Assembly: GCF_019100565.1 (NCBI RefSeq)
Contig: NZ_JAHRID010000005.1
Location: 186,001-250,000 of the forward strand
Length of the DNA stretch: 64,000 nucleotides
Direction of reading: 5' to 3'
DNA from: Arsukibacterium indicum
GTDB taxonomy: Bacteria; Pseudomonadota; Gammaproteobacteria; Enterobacterales; Alteromonadaceae
Shown: in pieces, positions 1-9,199 of the stretch
Layout of the letters: each line of letters opens with the position of its first letter
Numbering within the stretch: the stretch's first letter is position 1
Position numbers and translations under genes: made by a program
Notes under the pieces: generated by a model
The model's input: only the letters and a program-made list of their open reading frames with translations
Told to the model about the DNA's origin: nothing
Databases searched by the model: none

Positions 1-2
1 TG

Positions 3-221
3 AGCGGACAGCCTGACGCACATTGTTTTCGCTATCAGGCAAGCCAGGGCTGGTTCGAATTAGTTATTCCCGAAAGTCATTGTGATATTTTACCTTGTGA
101 TACCACAGTAGAATGTCTGGCAGATTATATCGCAGGTGAACTTAAGGCGATTGATAACACTAAAAACTATAAGGTGGTAGCCTATGAAGGTGTGGCAAAG
201 GGCGCTATTGCTAAGTGCTAG
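3..221 (+). CDS. 6-carboxytetrahydropterin synthase-like protein, C-terminal part
   Basis: An open frame runs from the window edge to a TAG at 219-221; the start is outside. The visible 72 residues end in a segment resembling the tail of 6-pyruvoyl/6-carboxytetrahydropterin synthases (QueD-like): a T-x-E-x-L-A-x-Y-I helix (family form PTAENIA) and a late YEG-x-KGA where the family has a conserved Glu near the end of the fold. QueD enzymes make 6-carboxytetrahydropterin for queuosine synthesis. The 3' end overlaps the next gene (start 184) by 38 bases, so the two are probably co-transcribed. The family call rests on a short fragment and is moderate. Confidence 0.45.
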   Translation, partial: SGQPDAHCFRYQASQGWFELVIPESHCDILPCDTTVECLADYIAGELKAIDNTKNYKVVAYEGVAKGAIAKC

Positions 222-999
222 TTTACTGGTATCGCTTAATTCAACGGCAAACACAGACATTATTCTTGATGGTGAGTTAACTCAGGGAAGTCTGATCAGG
301 GGGCAGGCTCCGGCCGGTTCCCAGGTGTTTTTCAATGAGCAGCCAATTAAAGTTTCAGCATCTGGCCAGTTTGTGTTTGGGATTGGTCGCGATGCCGCTT
401 TGCAGCATCAACTGACAGTCATAACCGCTGACGGTAGCCGCCAGGCGTTGCCACTTACCTTTAGCCGTCGTGAGTATGATATCCAGCGCATAACCGGGGT
501 GGCACAAAAATACGTGACGCCGCCGGCCGAGGTATCTGAGCGGATCCGGAACGATAACCGGAAAGTGGCCGCGGTTCGTAAAACCCTGTCAGATAAGACC
601 GCAATTTTTGCTGAACCTGTGTTACCGGCTAAAGGCAGGATATCCGGTGTGTACGGCAGCCAGCGGGTATTTAATGGTGAACCGCGTAACCCGCATTACG
701 GGCTTGATATTGCCGCTCCGGTTGGTGCGCCAGTGTTAGCGCCATGGGATGGTGAGGTATTGCTGGCTGAAGATTTATATTATTCAGGGCTGACACTGAT
801 TATTGATCACGGCATGGGAGTAACGTCTACTCTTATGCACTTACATGCAATAAACGTTAAGCCAGGGCAGCAGGTAAAACAGGGTGAAACTATTGCCGAA
901 GTAGGGGCCACTGGCAGGGTAACCGGCCCCCATCTCGACTGGCGGATTAACTGGTTGCAGGAGCGGCTTGATCCGCAGTTGCTGCTGGCGGAAGAATAA
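184..999 (+). CDS. M23 family metallopeptidase, exported
   Basis: A 271-residue exported protein. An N-terminal signal peptide covers about residues 1-22. A C-terminal LytM/M23 beta-sheet domain spans about 150-262. It carries the zinc motif H171-Y-G-L-D175 and H219 in a MHLH segment, then a final GPHLDW in which the usual second His of the HxH pair is Asp252. M23 enzymes cleave glycine or D-amino acid bonds in peptidoglycan cross-links; some relatives are inactive activators of amidases. The gene overlaps the upstream QueD-like frame by 38 bases, and its 3' end overlaps the convergent M61 gene by 53 bases. Family assignment is firm; whether it is an active hydrolase is open because of the His-to-Asp change. 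Confidence 0.85.
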   Translation: MKVWQRALLLSASLLVSLNSTANTDIILDGELTQGSLIRGQAPAGSQVFFNEQPIKVSASGQFVFGIGRDAALQHQLTVITADGSRQALPLTFSRREYDIQRITGVAQKYVTPPAEVSERIRNDNRKVAAVRKTLSDKTAIFAEPVLPAKGRISGVYGSQRVFNGEPRNPHYGLDIAAPVGAPVLAPWDGEVLLAEDLYYSGLTLIIDHGMGVTSTLMHLHAINVKPGQQVKQGETIAEVGATGRVTGPHLDWRINWLQERLDPQLLLAEE

Positions 1000-2779
1000 C
1001 GCCACACTGTAACCATTGGCTGGCTTTTTTGCAGTCAGTAAACCGCAGGACTGCGACTGTCGCGGCAGCGGTTCTGATGGGCAGCCGCAATGTTAATAAG
1101 CGGTCTTTACGGTAGATGGTCAGTATTTGTTCTGTATCAGACGGTAACCGTCGCAACAGCTGCGGCAGGCTTTGTTCGGTAATTCTCCTGCCGGCAAGTG
1201 CCAGCAGCTGATCACCCACTATCAGGCCGGCCTGATGAGCTGTACCGCCATCAATCACCTGGCTAATCGTAACTAAACCTTGTTGTACTTTTGTCGCCGC
1301 AGCCAGATAAGCAGGTAAGTTAGCTGGCGGATTAGATTCAGCAGGGCCACCAAGATCATTGTGATCGGTTGCCGGTCGAAAACTGAGTTCAAGCCCTAGC
1401 TGTGTTGCGGCCTGCTGCAATGGCAACGGTTCACTCTGGCTTACCCAGTTACGTGCTGCGACAGCCAGATTTTCAAAACCCAACGCATTCAGGCTGGTGA
1501 ACAGGCTATTGTCATCGGTACCTGTTTCCAGATAGTGTTGATACATATATTGACATAGCTGTTGCAATGAGCTGCCTTGCTGGCGCAGCCCAGCGTCCAG
1601 GCAAAATGCCAGTAATGCCCCTTTAGCATAATAACTGACCACCGCATTAATTGCGTTTTCATCCTGTTTATAAAACTTTGTCCAGGCATTAAAACTACTG
1701 TCAGCAAGACTTTGTAAATTTTCTGACGGGCTGCGTGTCACCCGGCTGATCACTTTTTCCAATGTTGTCAGGTAGCACTCTGGACTGATTAAACCCGCCT
1801 GAACCAATGCTAAATCATCAAAATACGACGTAAAACCTTCATATAACCATAACTGTTTTGTATATTGCTCTGCGGCTAGCTGATATGGCTTAAACTCAGT
1901 TGGCATTAACCGCTTTACCCACCAGCTATGAAAATATTCATGGCTGCACAGTGCCAGCAACTGCTGATAGTTATCATCAGGTTGCGTGATGTTAGCAGCA
2001 GGTAAATCATAACGATTGCAAAGTAACAGGGTGGAAAATTTATGCTCAAGCCCGCCATAACCCTGATCTGTTACCCACAGTAAGAACCAGTATTGGTTTA
2101 AATCTGCCGGCAGTGTGCCGAAAACTTCACTTTGTTGCTGGCATATCTTTTGTAAATCATCTTTAAATCGCGGCAAATCGGCAAGATTGTCACCGGTAAC
2201 CACCAAATAGTGCGGTATATCATTTATTTGAAACTGCTGCAGATTAAAAATGCCAGCTAGCATCGGGCTGTCAATTAAGCTGGCGTAGTCAGCCGCCTGG
2301 TAACAGCCAAAACCTAAAACAGTGGTATTGTTGACCGGCGTCAACGAAGTGGCCAGCCGCCAGTTGGTTGCTGTTTCTGCCTCAGGTTTAGGAACTAAAA
2401 CGTGTTGTGGTACAGCCTCAAGGTCGCTTACAGACAGACACAGTGCCGCCGGGTTTAATACGGCTAACTCATCATCCACATAGGCTGCCCGCACAGACAA
2501 ATCAAATGCATAAACCTGATAAACCACCGTTACCGGCAGGTCGCGGCAATTAAGTTGCCAGCTTTGTTTATCCATTTGTAGCAACGGCAACGGGCCAGAT
2601 GAGTCTGAGGCGGTAATTTTCAGCAGATGTTTAGCGAAGTCTCTTATCATATAGCTGCCAGGGATCCAGGCTGGCATGTTCAGTTGATGAATACGCTTTG
2701 CCGGCATAAAGTTGATTGTCACTTCAATCCGGTGCAGGGCGATATCCTGTATTTTCAACTGGTAACTAACTAGATCCAT
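947..2779 (-). CDS. M61 family aminopeptidase with PDZ domain
   Basis: A 610-residue protein of the M61 glycyl-aminopeptidase family. The zinc site H280-E-Y-F-H284 is followed by SWWVKR, as in M61 enzymes; the N-terminal 200 residues form the beta-rich domain typical of the family. A PDZ-like domain lies at about 475-560 (AGLIVGDQLLALAGR). No signal peptide is seen, so a cytoplasmic role in peptide turnover is likely. It is convergent with the M23 gene and the reading frames overlap by 53 bases. The divergent thioesterase gene starts 161 bases upstream. Confidence 0.85.
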   Translation of the reverse strand: MDLVSYQLKIQDIALHRIEVTINFMPAKRIHQLNMPAWIPGSYMIRDFAKHLLKITASDSSGPLPLLQMDKQSWQLNCRDLPVTVVYQVYAFDLSVRAAYVDDELAVLNPAALCLSVSDLEAVPQHVLVPKPEAETATNWRLATSLTPVNNTTVLGFGCYQAADYASLIDSPMLAGIFNLQQFQINDIPHYLVVTGDNLADLPRFKDDLQKICQQQSEVFGTLPADLNQYWFLLWVTDQGYGGLEHKFSTLLLCNRYDLPAANITQPDDNYQQLLALCSHEYFHSWWVKRLMPTEFKPYQLAAEQYTKQLWLYEGFTSYFDDLALVQAGLISPECYLTTLEKVISRVTRSPSENLQSLADSSFNAWTKFYKQDENAINAVVSYYAKGALLAFCLDAGLRQQGSSLQQLCQYMYQHYLETGTDDNSLFTSLNALGFENLAVAARNWVSQSEPLPLQQAATQLGLELSFRPATDHNDLGGPAESNPPANLPAYLAAATKVQQGLVTISQVIDGGTAHQAGLIVGDQLLALAGRRITEQSLPQLLRRLPSDTEQILTIYRKDRLLTLRLPIRTAAATVAVLRFTDCKKASQWLQCGVILPPAATADQAAPATS

Positions 2780-2940
2780 AAAGTCCTCATTGCAGTTATT
2801 ATGATAATAAGCGTTGTGGTAGCAGTTGTTTCATGCAGAGAAAATACCGATGAATAGTGCAGGGCTGTTATAATAGCGCAAAGAATGCTGTTATCTGCAG
2901 CATTGTCATAATTCGTAATGCATTTTCAAGTGAGTAGCTT

Positions 2941-3357
2941 ATGTCAAATACCCCACCCAGTGAAGCCCTTATTGCCAAAAGAACAGCCCATGCCGTTACC
3001 CGGGTAACCAAAACGGTATTCCCGGGCCGCACCAACCATCACAATACCTTATTTGGTGGTGAAGCTTTGGCCTGGATGGACGAAGCAGCTTTCATTGCTG
3101 CTACCCGGTTTTGCCGCAAGCCGTTGGTAACGGTATGTTCAGATCGGGTCGATTTTAAAGAGTCTATTCCTGCAGGGACCATTATTGAACTGGTAGCAAG
3201 AATTGAGCACGTAGGGCGGACCAGTATTAAAGTTCACGTCGATATTTTTGTTGAAAACATGTACAACGACGACCAGCACAAAGCGATATCCGGTAACTTT
3301 ACCTTTGTTGCATTGGATGCAAATCGCAAACCTACTCCGGTACTGGCAGATTTCTGA
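2941..3357 (+). CDS. acyl-CoA thioesterase, YciA-like hotdog fold
   Basis: A 138-residue single hotdog-domain thioesterase that hydrolyses acyl-CoA to free acid and CoA in the cytoplasm. The family signature is clear: N35-T-L-F-G39-G40 followed by A-W-M-D47-E-A, where the Asn and Asp lie in the active-site region of YciA-type enzymes. The C-terminal F-T-F-V-A-L-D strand is also typical, and the length matches the family (about 130-160). A candidate -10 box TATAAT lies at 2869-2874. It stands alone, divergent from the M61 gene. Confidence 0.85.
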   Translation: MSNTPPSEALIAKRTAHAVTRVTKTVFPGRTNHHNTLFGGEALAWMDEAAFIAATRFCRKPLVTVCSDRVDFKESIPAGTIIELVARIEHVGRTSIKVHVDIFVENMYNDDQHKAISGNFTFVALDANRKPTPVLADF

Positions 3358-3479
3358 TAGTTGGTTGCTGAGCGCGCTGCCTAATTGCGATTAATGTCTG
3401 CTGAAATCAGTTTAAGCGGCAAGGTTTTAACCTTGATGTTAGTTATACTCTGCGAAGCGCAATAACACGGAATTTTATC

Positions 3480-4583
3480 TTGTACAAAGTGTTTGAAGAT
3501 CGTAACCGGCAGTTCTGGATCCTGCACACCCTGGGCTGGCTTGGATTTGCCATCGTTAATTACCTTGGTTCACTGGTTCAGGAAACCCGTGATGCTTATA
3601 TTATCGTCGTTGCATTAGATGCCTACGTAGGCTGGCTGATCACCATTCCATTACGCTATTTGTATCAGCGCATCTGGTTCTGGCAACCTTGGCGCATGAT
3701 TTTGTTGGTTTTATTGCTGGCATTACTGATCGCGGCAATATGGACCAGCGTAAGAAACTTTAACTACTGGGAAATATATCGTCATGGCTACCGTCCTGAT
3801 GACTGGTTGTTATATATAAGAGACACGCCGGTGGCGTTTTATGTGATGCTTAGCTGGAGTGGTTTGTATTTTGGAATTAAATATTACCAAACACTGCAGC
3901 TTGAAAAACAGAAATCGTTAACTGCAACTAATAAGGCACATGAAGCCCAATTAAAAATGCTGCGTTATCAGCTTAATCCGCATTTTCTCTTTAACACCTT
4001 GAATGCCATTTCAACGCTGGTGTTAATTAATGAAACTGACACAGCAAACAAAATGGTAACCAGGCTCAGTGACTTTTTGCGTTACTCACTTTATAAAGAT
4101 CCGATTAACCGGGTACCGTTAGAGCAGGAATTGTATGCAGCTAAGTTATATCTGGAAATTGAAAAAGTTCGCTTTTCGGAACGGCTGACGGTAAATTTCG
4201 ACATTGAGCAGGGCACGGAGCGGGCTTTGGTACCCAGCTTAATTTTGCAGCCGTTAATCGAAAATGCCATTAAATATGCAGTTGCCAGCCAGGTGGACGG
4301 CGGTGAAATTACCATTACCGCCAAAAAATTTGGCCATGATTTACTGCTTGAGGTGTCAGATGATGGCCCCGGTATGCCTATAAGTGACGGCATACCTAAA
4401 AACAGCGCCAGTGGAGTGGGTTTAGTGAATACTAAAGAGCGCCTGGCAGCCTTGTATGATAACGATTTTGCCCTGGTGCTGACACACAATGAGCCAGAGG
4501 GGCTGAAAGTTAATATCCGGATCCCATTACAGTTAGAGCAATTGGAAACAAACCATGTTGAAGGTAATAGTAGTAGACGATGA
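3480..4583 (+). CDS. LytS/YehU-type sensor histidine kinase
   Basis: A 367-residue membrane sensor kinase read from a TTG start; no ATG lies nearby in frame. About four membrane segments fill residues 13-140. A His_kinase (LytS-type) domain follows with the phospho-acceptor in Q-L-N-P-H168-F-L-F-N. The ATPase domain has an N-box (L-I-E-N-A-I-K-Y) and a G-box (D-D-G-P-G-M-P). It would phosphorylate the response regulator whose start overlaps its 3' end by 29 bases, so the two are translationally coupled. The sensory domain has no recognised ligand site, so the stimulus cannot be told. Confidence 0.85.
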   Translation: MYKVFEDRNRQFWILHTLGWLGFAIVNYLGSLVQETRDAYIIVVALDAYVGWLITIPLRYLYQRIWFWQPWRMILLVLLLALLIAAIWTSVRNFNYWEIYRHGYRPDDWLLYIRDTPVAFYVMLSWSGLYFGIKYYQTLQLEKQKSLTATNKAHEAQLKMLRYQLNPHFLFNTLNAISTLVLINETDTANKMVTRLSDFLRYSLYKDPINRVPLEQELYAAKLYLEIEKVRFSERLTVNFDIEQGTERALVPSLILQPLIENAIKYAVASQVDGGEITITAKKFGHDLLLEVSDDGPGMPISDGIPKNSASGVGLVNTKERLAALYDNDFALVLTHNEPEGLKVNIRIPLQLEQLETNHVEGNSSRR

Positions 4584-5373
4584 GCCTCTGGCTCGCAAAG
4601 GTATGCTGGTAAGACTGGCTGCTTTTGCTGAGCTGGACGTTGTTGCCCAGTGCAGCAACGGTGATGAGGCGGTAAGCCGCATTCTTGAGTTAAAGCCTGA
4701 CGTGGTATTTCTGGATGTTGAAATGCCGGGTATGGATGGTTTTGCAGTACTGAAAAACCTGCAACAAAAACAAGCAGAGTTGCCCTATATCGTGTTTGTC
4801 ACTGCTTATGATCACTATGCATTTAACGCTTTTGAAGTTAACGCCCTGGATTATGTGTTAAAACCGGTTGAATCAGAACGCCTGCAAGCAGCTGTTGCTA
4901 AAGTACTTAAATTCCACTCAGCAGCTGATAGTCAGAAGCACAAAGACAAACTTGCCGCAGCGGTTGCAAAACTTACCGGCGATGAAACTGGCGATATTTT
5001 GCAGCGTCTGGATAAATCTGAGCCGGTGGTGAATGATCGTTTTCCGGAAGCAATTAGTATCAAAGACAGCGGTGAAATAACCCGGGTACCGGTTGCTGAG
5101 ATAGACTGGGTTGATGCCGCTGGTGACTATATGTGTATTCATACCAAAGACGGCCAGACTCATATTTTACGCCGGACTATGAAAGAGTTGGAGCAGGAAC
5201 TTGACCCAAGATTATTTGTCCGGGTACATCGTTCTGCAATCGTAAACGTCAATACTATTGCTAAATTGCAGATGCTGACTAATGGTGAGCATCAACTGAT
5301 GCTGACCAATGGCCAGGCTGTTAAGGTAAGCCGAAGCTACAAAGACCGGGTAAAACAGGTATTCAGCCATTAA
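4555..5373 (+). CDS. LytTR family response regulator
   Basis: A 272-residue regulator. The receiver domain (residues 1-120) has acidic pocket D8-D9, phospho-acceptor D54 in VFLDVEMPG, and a conserved Lys in LDYVLKPVE. The C-terminal part from about 168 is a LytTR DNA-binding domain, with the typical ending VRVHRSAIVN...VKVSRSYK. Partner of the kinase gene that overlaps it. LytTR proteins bind direct repeats in target promoters; no target in the window can be named. Confidence 0.88.
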   Translation: MLKVIVVDDEPLARKGMLVRLAAFAELDVVAQCSNGDEAVSRILELKPDVVFLDVEMPGMDGFAVLKNLQQKQAELPYIVFVTAYDHYAFNAFEVNALDYVLKPVESERLQAAVAKVLKFHSAADSQKHKDKLAAAVAKLTGDETGDILQRLDKSEPVVNDRFPEAISIKDSGEITRVPVAEIDWVDAAGDYMCIHTKDGQTHILRRTMKELEQELDPRLFVRVHRSAIVNVNTIAKLQMLTNGEHQLMLTNGQAVKVSRSYKDRVKQVFSH

Positions 5374-5407
5374 CGGCCTCGCACACGACAATAAAATCGG
5401 ATGATGC

Positions 5408-5427
5408 AGGCAGCCTAGTAGCTGCCT
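5408..5427. terminator. hairpin between convergent response regulator and pfkA
   Basis: AGGCAGC and GCTGCCT form a perfect 7-bp stem with a 6-base loop that contains the pfkA stop codon. No long T run follows on either strand, so termination strength is uncertain. Confidence 0.4.
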
Positions 5428-6410
5428 ATTTGCTGTTGCCAGCGCACTAAAAAAGGGTCTATTGCTTTAGCTTTGTCACCGGTTTTTGCTAATGGATACA
5501 AGCAGGCCTCGCCGTTTACTTCACCCGCCATTACCAGAGTTGCACCGTGCATTAATTGCTCTACAGCAAAAGCCCCCAGTTTTGTTGCAAGAATACGGTC
5601 GGCACCTACCGGGCTGCCACCCCGTTGAATATGGCCCAGAATACAGGCCCGACATTCAATACCTATTGCCTTTGTTAAAGCTTCAGCTAATGAAGTTGCG
5701 CCTCCCGGATAGCTGTTTTCTGCCACAACAATTAAATAGCTGGATTTACCTTTTAACAGCTGAGCATGCTGAATAGGTTTGATAATGGGCCTTAGATTAT
5801 CAGGATTGAGCTGTCCAAACTCCGGACAGATAATTTGCTCAGCCCCCCCGGCAATGCCGGCAGCCAGACTGATATACCCACTATGGCGCCCCATAAGCTC
5901 CACCAGGAAAATTCGTTCAAAGGCATCAGCCGTATCGCGTATTTTATCAATGGCGTCCAGCGCAGTGTCAATTGCTGTGGCAAAACCAATGGTGCGGTCA
6001 GTCCCATCGACATCATTATCAATTGTGCCTGGCACCCCGATAAGCTGACCATCGTAAAAGTTACTGATAGCCATAGCCCCGCGAAAACTGCCGTCACCGC
6101 CGATCACGATAAGTGCATCGATGTCCAGTTGCTTTAATGCATCGGCTGCCTCTGCTGGCCCATTGGCTTGCTGCAAGGCAGGGCAGCGGGCACTTTTTAA
6201 AATGGTGCCGCCACGCTGGATAATATTATCAACATGCATAGCATGCAGCGTTTGATACTCCTGTTCCAGCAAGCCATTAAAACCATGTTTAAAGCCGATA
6301 ACTTCAATGTTGCAGGCTGAGGCTGTCAGCACAATGGCCCGGATACAGGCATTCATTCCCGGGGCGTCACCACCAGAGGTAAGCACCGCAAGTCGTTTAA
6401 TTCTAGTCAT
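5415..6410 (-). CDS. pfkA: 6-phosphofructokinase
   Basis: A 331-residue ATP-dependent phosphofructokinase that converts fructose 6-phosphate to fructose 1,6-bisphosphate. It has the ATP-binding G13-G14-D15, G104-G105-D106 and the catalytic P-G-T-I-D-N-D motif (129-133, catalytic Asp131). The ATG at 6410 is chosen: it gives MTRIKRLAVLTSGGD, the family start, and GGAAC precedes it; the open frame continues 21 codons upstream without family similarity. Having pfkA beside Entner-Doudoroff genes means both glycolytic routes are encoded. Confidence 0.92.
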   Translation of the reverse strand: MTRIKRLAVLTSGGDAPGMNACIRAIVLTASACNIEVIGFKHGFNGLLEQEYQTLHAMHVDNIIQRGGTILKSARCPALQQANGPAEAADALKQLDIDALIVIGGDGSFRGAMAISNFYDGQLIGVPGTIDNDVDGTDRTIGFATAIDTALDAIDKIRDTADAFERIFLVELMGRHSGYISLAAGIAGGAEQIICPEFGQLNPDNLRPIIKPIQHAQLLKGKSSYLIVVAENSYPGGATSLAEALTKAIGIECRACILGHIQRGGSPVGADRILATKLGAFAVEQLMHGATLVMAGEVNGEACLYPLAKTGDKAKAIDPFLVRWQQQIGSY

Positions 6411-6580
6411 TATGAGTTCCGAAACTAAAAGTGTTAGCTTAAGTACAGTATAGTTTCTGAACGGATGAAACACTTGATTTGTCGCAAACTATGCTAAATG
6501 ACAAGACAGCTTGACCGTAAATAAGTGACAATGGCACTGCCTGAACGACTCGTTAATCCTGTTTAAGGAATTTTTGCTGT

Positions 6581-7552
6581 ATGCATCAAATTACCGGTAA
6601 AAGTGTTATTGGTTTGCTGTTAGCGTTAACAACCGCCATTTTATGGGGCATGTTACCTATAGCACTTAAAATTGTGCTTGATGTGCTGTCGGCCAATACG
6701 ATTACTGCTATCCGTTTTCTGGCAGCGGCTGTTATCGTTGGACTCTGGCTCGCTGCCAGAGGGAAGTTACCAGTTACAAAATTACTGTTACAGCCAAAAA
6801 TAGCGCTATTGATGCTGATAGCTGTCGTCGGTTTGTTATCAAATTATATAATGTATTTAAGTGGCTTAAACTATCTAACTGCCGAAACCGGACAAGTTGT
6901 TATTCAGTTGGCGCCTTTTCTGATGATGCTGGGGGGCATTGTCATATTTAAAGAAAAACTATTGTTATGGCAGAAAATAGGGGCGCTAACCTTAGTAGCT
7001 GGTTTATTGTTGTTTTTTAATGAGCGTTTAATCCAGTTAGTTATGCAGGCGGGTTCAGAGACAAAAGGTGTTCTGCTGGTCATTGCCGCTGCTATTACCT
7101 GGGCCGCTTATGCGCTGGCCCAAAAACAGCTGTTGGTTAACTACAGTTCTAAACAAATTATGTATTTATTGTATGTCGCCGGAACCGTCTGCTTTATTCC
7201 GGTTTCTGATTTTATGCCCTTACTGACAATGAGCTACTTACACTGGGCATTATTAGTATTCTGCTGCCTGAATACCGTTGTTGCTTATGGTGCATTTGCA
7301 GAGGCCTTACATCACTGGGAGGCCTCTAAAGTCAGCGCTGTACTGGCGGTAACGCCTTTATTTACTATTTTATTCGCTAATATTACTGGCAGTGTCTTCC
7401 CCGATTATCTGCAAGCACAGCAGCTTAATTTATGGTCGTGGCTTGGTGCTTTACTGGTGGTAACGGGCTCTGTATTAACTGCATTAGCACCACAGTTTGT
7501 TGAATACCGGGCAGCCAGAAGGGTTAGAAAATTACAACGCGACGTTTACTAG
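6581..7552 (+). CDS. DMT superfamily (EamA) exporter
   Basis: A 323-residue inner-membrane protein with ten predicted hydrophobic segments arranged as two EamA repeats, the usual length and layout for drug/metabolite transporters. The N-terminal half has the A-I-L-W-G...I-R-F motif and the second half the A-A-I-T-W-A-A-Y motif found at the start of each repeat. Substrate is unknown; family members export amino acids, nucleobases or drugs. It is divergent from pfkA and ends at a strong bidirectional terminator shared with pykA. Confidence 0.8.
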   Translation: MHQITGKSVIGLLLALTTAILWGMLPIALKIVLDVLSANTITAIRFLAAAVIVGLWLAARGKLPVTKLLLQPKIALLMLIAVVGLLSNYIMYLSGLNYLTAETGQVVIQLAPFLMMLGGIVIFKEKLLLWQKIGALTLVAGLLLFFNERLIQLVMQAGSETKGVLLVIAAAITWAAYALAQKQLLVNYSSKQIMYLLYVAGTVCFIPVSDFMPLLTMSYLHWALLVFCCLNTVVAYGAFAEALHHWEASKVSAVLAVTPLFTILFANITGSVFPDYLQAQQLNLWSWLGALLVVTGSVLTALAPQFVEYRAARRVRKLQRDVY

Positions 7553-7561
7553 TACACTGCA

Positions 7562-7597
7562 GTAACAAAAAAGGGCCTCAGGCCCTTTTTTTGTTAC
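7562..7597. terminator. bidirectional rho-independent terminator
   Basis: The palindrome has a GGGCC/GGCCC core, flanked by A7 on one side and T8 on the other and then GTAAC/GTTAC arms. It serves the converging DMT exporter gene and pykA. Confidence 0.85.
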
Positions 7598-7623
7598 TGC
7601 TTATTGTTCAGGTGCTGATAACG

Positions 7624-9060
7624 TTATTTCACCTGAACAATTTTGCAGGTATTTGACGCACCAATTGTCTCCATTGCATCACCATGGGTCATAATAACCA
7701 GGTCGCCCGCTTTCAGGCCGGCCTGTTTACGGATGGCCTCTATAGCCGCATCGGCCAGTGACTGTGCAGATTGGGCTGTGCTGTCAAAAAATGCCGGATA
7801 AACACCCCGGTACAACGCCATTTTATTCAATGTTTTGTCATGCCGGGAAAGCGCATAGATTGGTTGCGGTGAGGTTATCCGCGACATTAACTTAGCGGTA
7901 TAGCCCGATTCAGTTAAGGCAATAATCGCTTTAATATCAGCTAAATGGTTCGCTGCGTACATGGCGGAAAGTGCTATAGTTTCACTGATTTCTGTAAATG
8001 CGACATCCATCCGGTGTTTGGAAATCTGCACACTTGGATGTTTTTCAGCACCATCACATACCCGGGCCATAGCTTTGACAGTCTCAGTCGGATATTTACC
8101 TGCTGCTGTTTCTGCAGACAACATAACCGCATCGGTTCCATCCAGCACAGCATTAGCCACATCCATAACTTCGGCACGGGTTGGCATCGGACTTTCTATC
8201 ATGCTTTCCATCATTTGGGTTGCCGTTATCACAACCCGATTCAGCTGCCTTGAACGGGCAATTATCCTTTTTTGCTGACCAACCAGTTCTGCGTCGCCAA
8301 TTTCCACCCCAAGATCACCCCGGGCGACCATCACTGCGTCTGATGCCCGAATGATGTCATCTAATGTTTCGTTATCAGCAACCGCTTCGGCCCGCTCAAT
8401 TTTTGCCATTAAACGTGCTTCAGAGCCGGCAGCTTTTGCCAGTTCACGGGCAAGGCGCATGTCATCACCGCTGCGGGGAAAGGACACCGCCAGGAAATCG
8501 ACATCAATTTGTGCCGCAGTAATAATATCCGCTTTATCTTTGTCGGTAAGGGCAGGGGCGGTTAAGCCTCCTCCCTGCCGGTTAATACCTTTGTTGTTAC
8601 TTAATTTGCCGCCGACTGTAACTTTGGTATAAACACGGACATCTTCTACCCGCTCAACCTGTAACTGAATACGGCCATCGTCCAGCAACAATAAATCACC
8701 AGTGCTGACATCCTGAGGCAGCGCTTTGTAGTCAATACCAACCTGATGATGATCACCTTCACCTTTTGCCAGACTGGCATCAAGCACAAACTGCTGGCCT
8801 TCAGCTAACAAAACCGCGCCTTCTTTAAAAGTGGACACCCTGATTTTAGGTCCTTGCAAATCACCTAAAATGGCAACATGGGCGCCAAGTTTAGTTGCTG
8901 CTGCGCGCACCATAGCAGCACGTTCCCGGTGATCATCTGCACTACCATGCGAGAAGTTTAGCCTGAACACACTTGCGCCGGCACTGATGAGCTTTTCGAT
9001 TGATTGCTGGGTACTGGTGGCGGGGCCGAGGGTTGCGACTATTTTAGTTCTTCTTGGCAT
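7624..9060 (-). CDS. pykA: pyruvate kinase (type II)
   Basis: A 478-residue pyruvate kinase that makes pyruvate and ATP from phosphoenolpyruvate and ADP. The start [13 protein letters not shown], the [16 protein letters not shown] segment and the active-site helix [12 protein letters not shown] are characteristic of the PykA form; E. coli PykA has 480 residues. A perfect HexR box lies 49 bases before the start, so control by HexR and its ligand KDPG is likely, linking it to the zwf-edd-eda operon. Confidence 0.93.
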   Translation of the reverse strand: MPRRTKIVATLGPATSTQQSIEKLISAGASVFRLNFSHGSADDHRERAAMVRAAATKLGAHVAILGDLQGPKIRVSTFKEGAVLLAEGQQFVLDASLAKGEGDHHQVGIDYKALPQDVSTGDLLLLDDGRIQLQVERVEDVRVYTKVTVGGKLSNNKGINRQGGGLTAPALTDKDKADIITAAQIDVDFLAVSFPRSGDDMRLARELAKAAGSEARLMAKIERAEAVADNETLDDIIRASDAVMVARGDLGVEIGDAELVGQQKRIIARSRQLNRVVITATQMMESMIESPMPTRAEVMDVANAVLDGTDAVMLSAETAAGKYPTETVKAMARVCDGAEKHPSVQISKHRMDVAFTEISETIALSAMYAANHLADIKAIIALTESGYTAKLMSRITSPQPIYALSRHDKTLNKMALYRGVYPAFFDSTAQSAQSLADAAIEAIRKQAGLKAGDLVIMTHGDAMETIGASNTCKIVQVK

Positions 9061-9108
9061 CAGATGCTCCTGCTGTTAAACGCGGACGTTACATGACATT
9101 AAGTGTAA

Positions 9109-9123
9109 TGTAATTTTATTACA
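9109..9123. promoter_or_regulatory. HexR box upstream of pykA
   Basis: TGTAATTTTATTACA is a 15-base inverted repeat matching the known HexR consensus TGTAAT-N3-ATTACA. It lies in the pykA upstream region, within reach of its promoter. Confidence 0.85.
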
Positions 9124-9199
9124 GAATACAGCGGCAATATTGATAAAAGCGACAGGTTGGTGCAGTTGCAGCAACCTGAATAACGAAATACAACATAAT

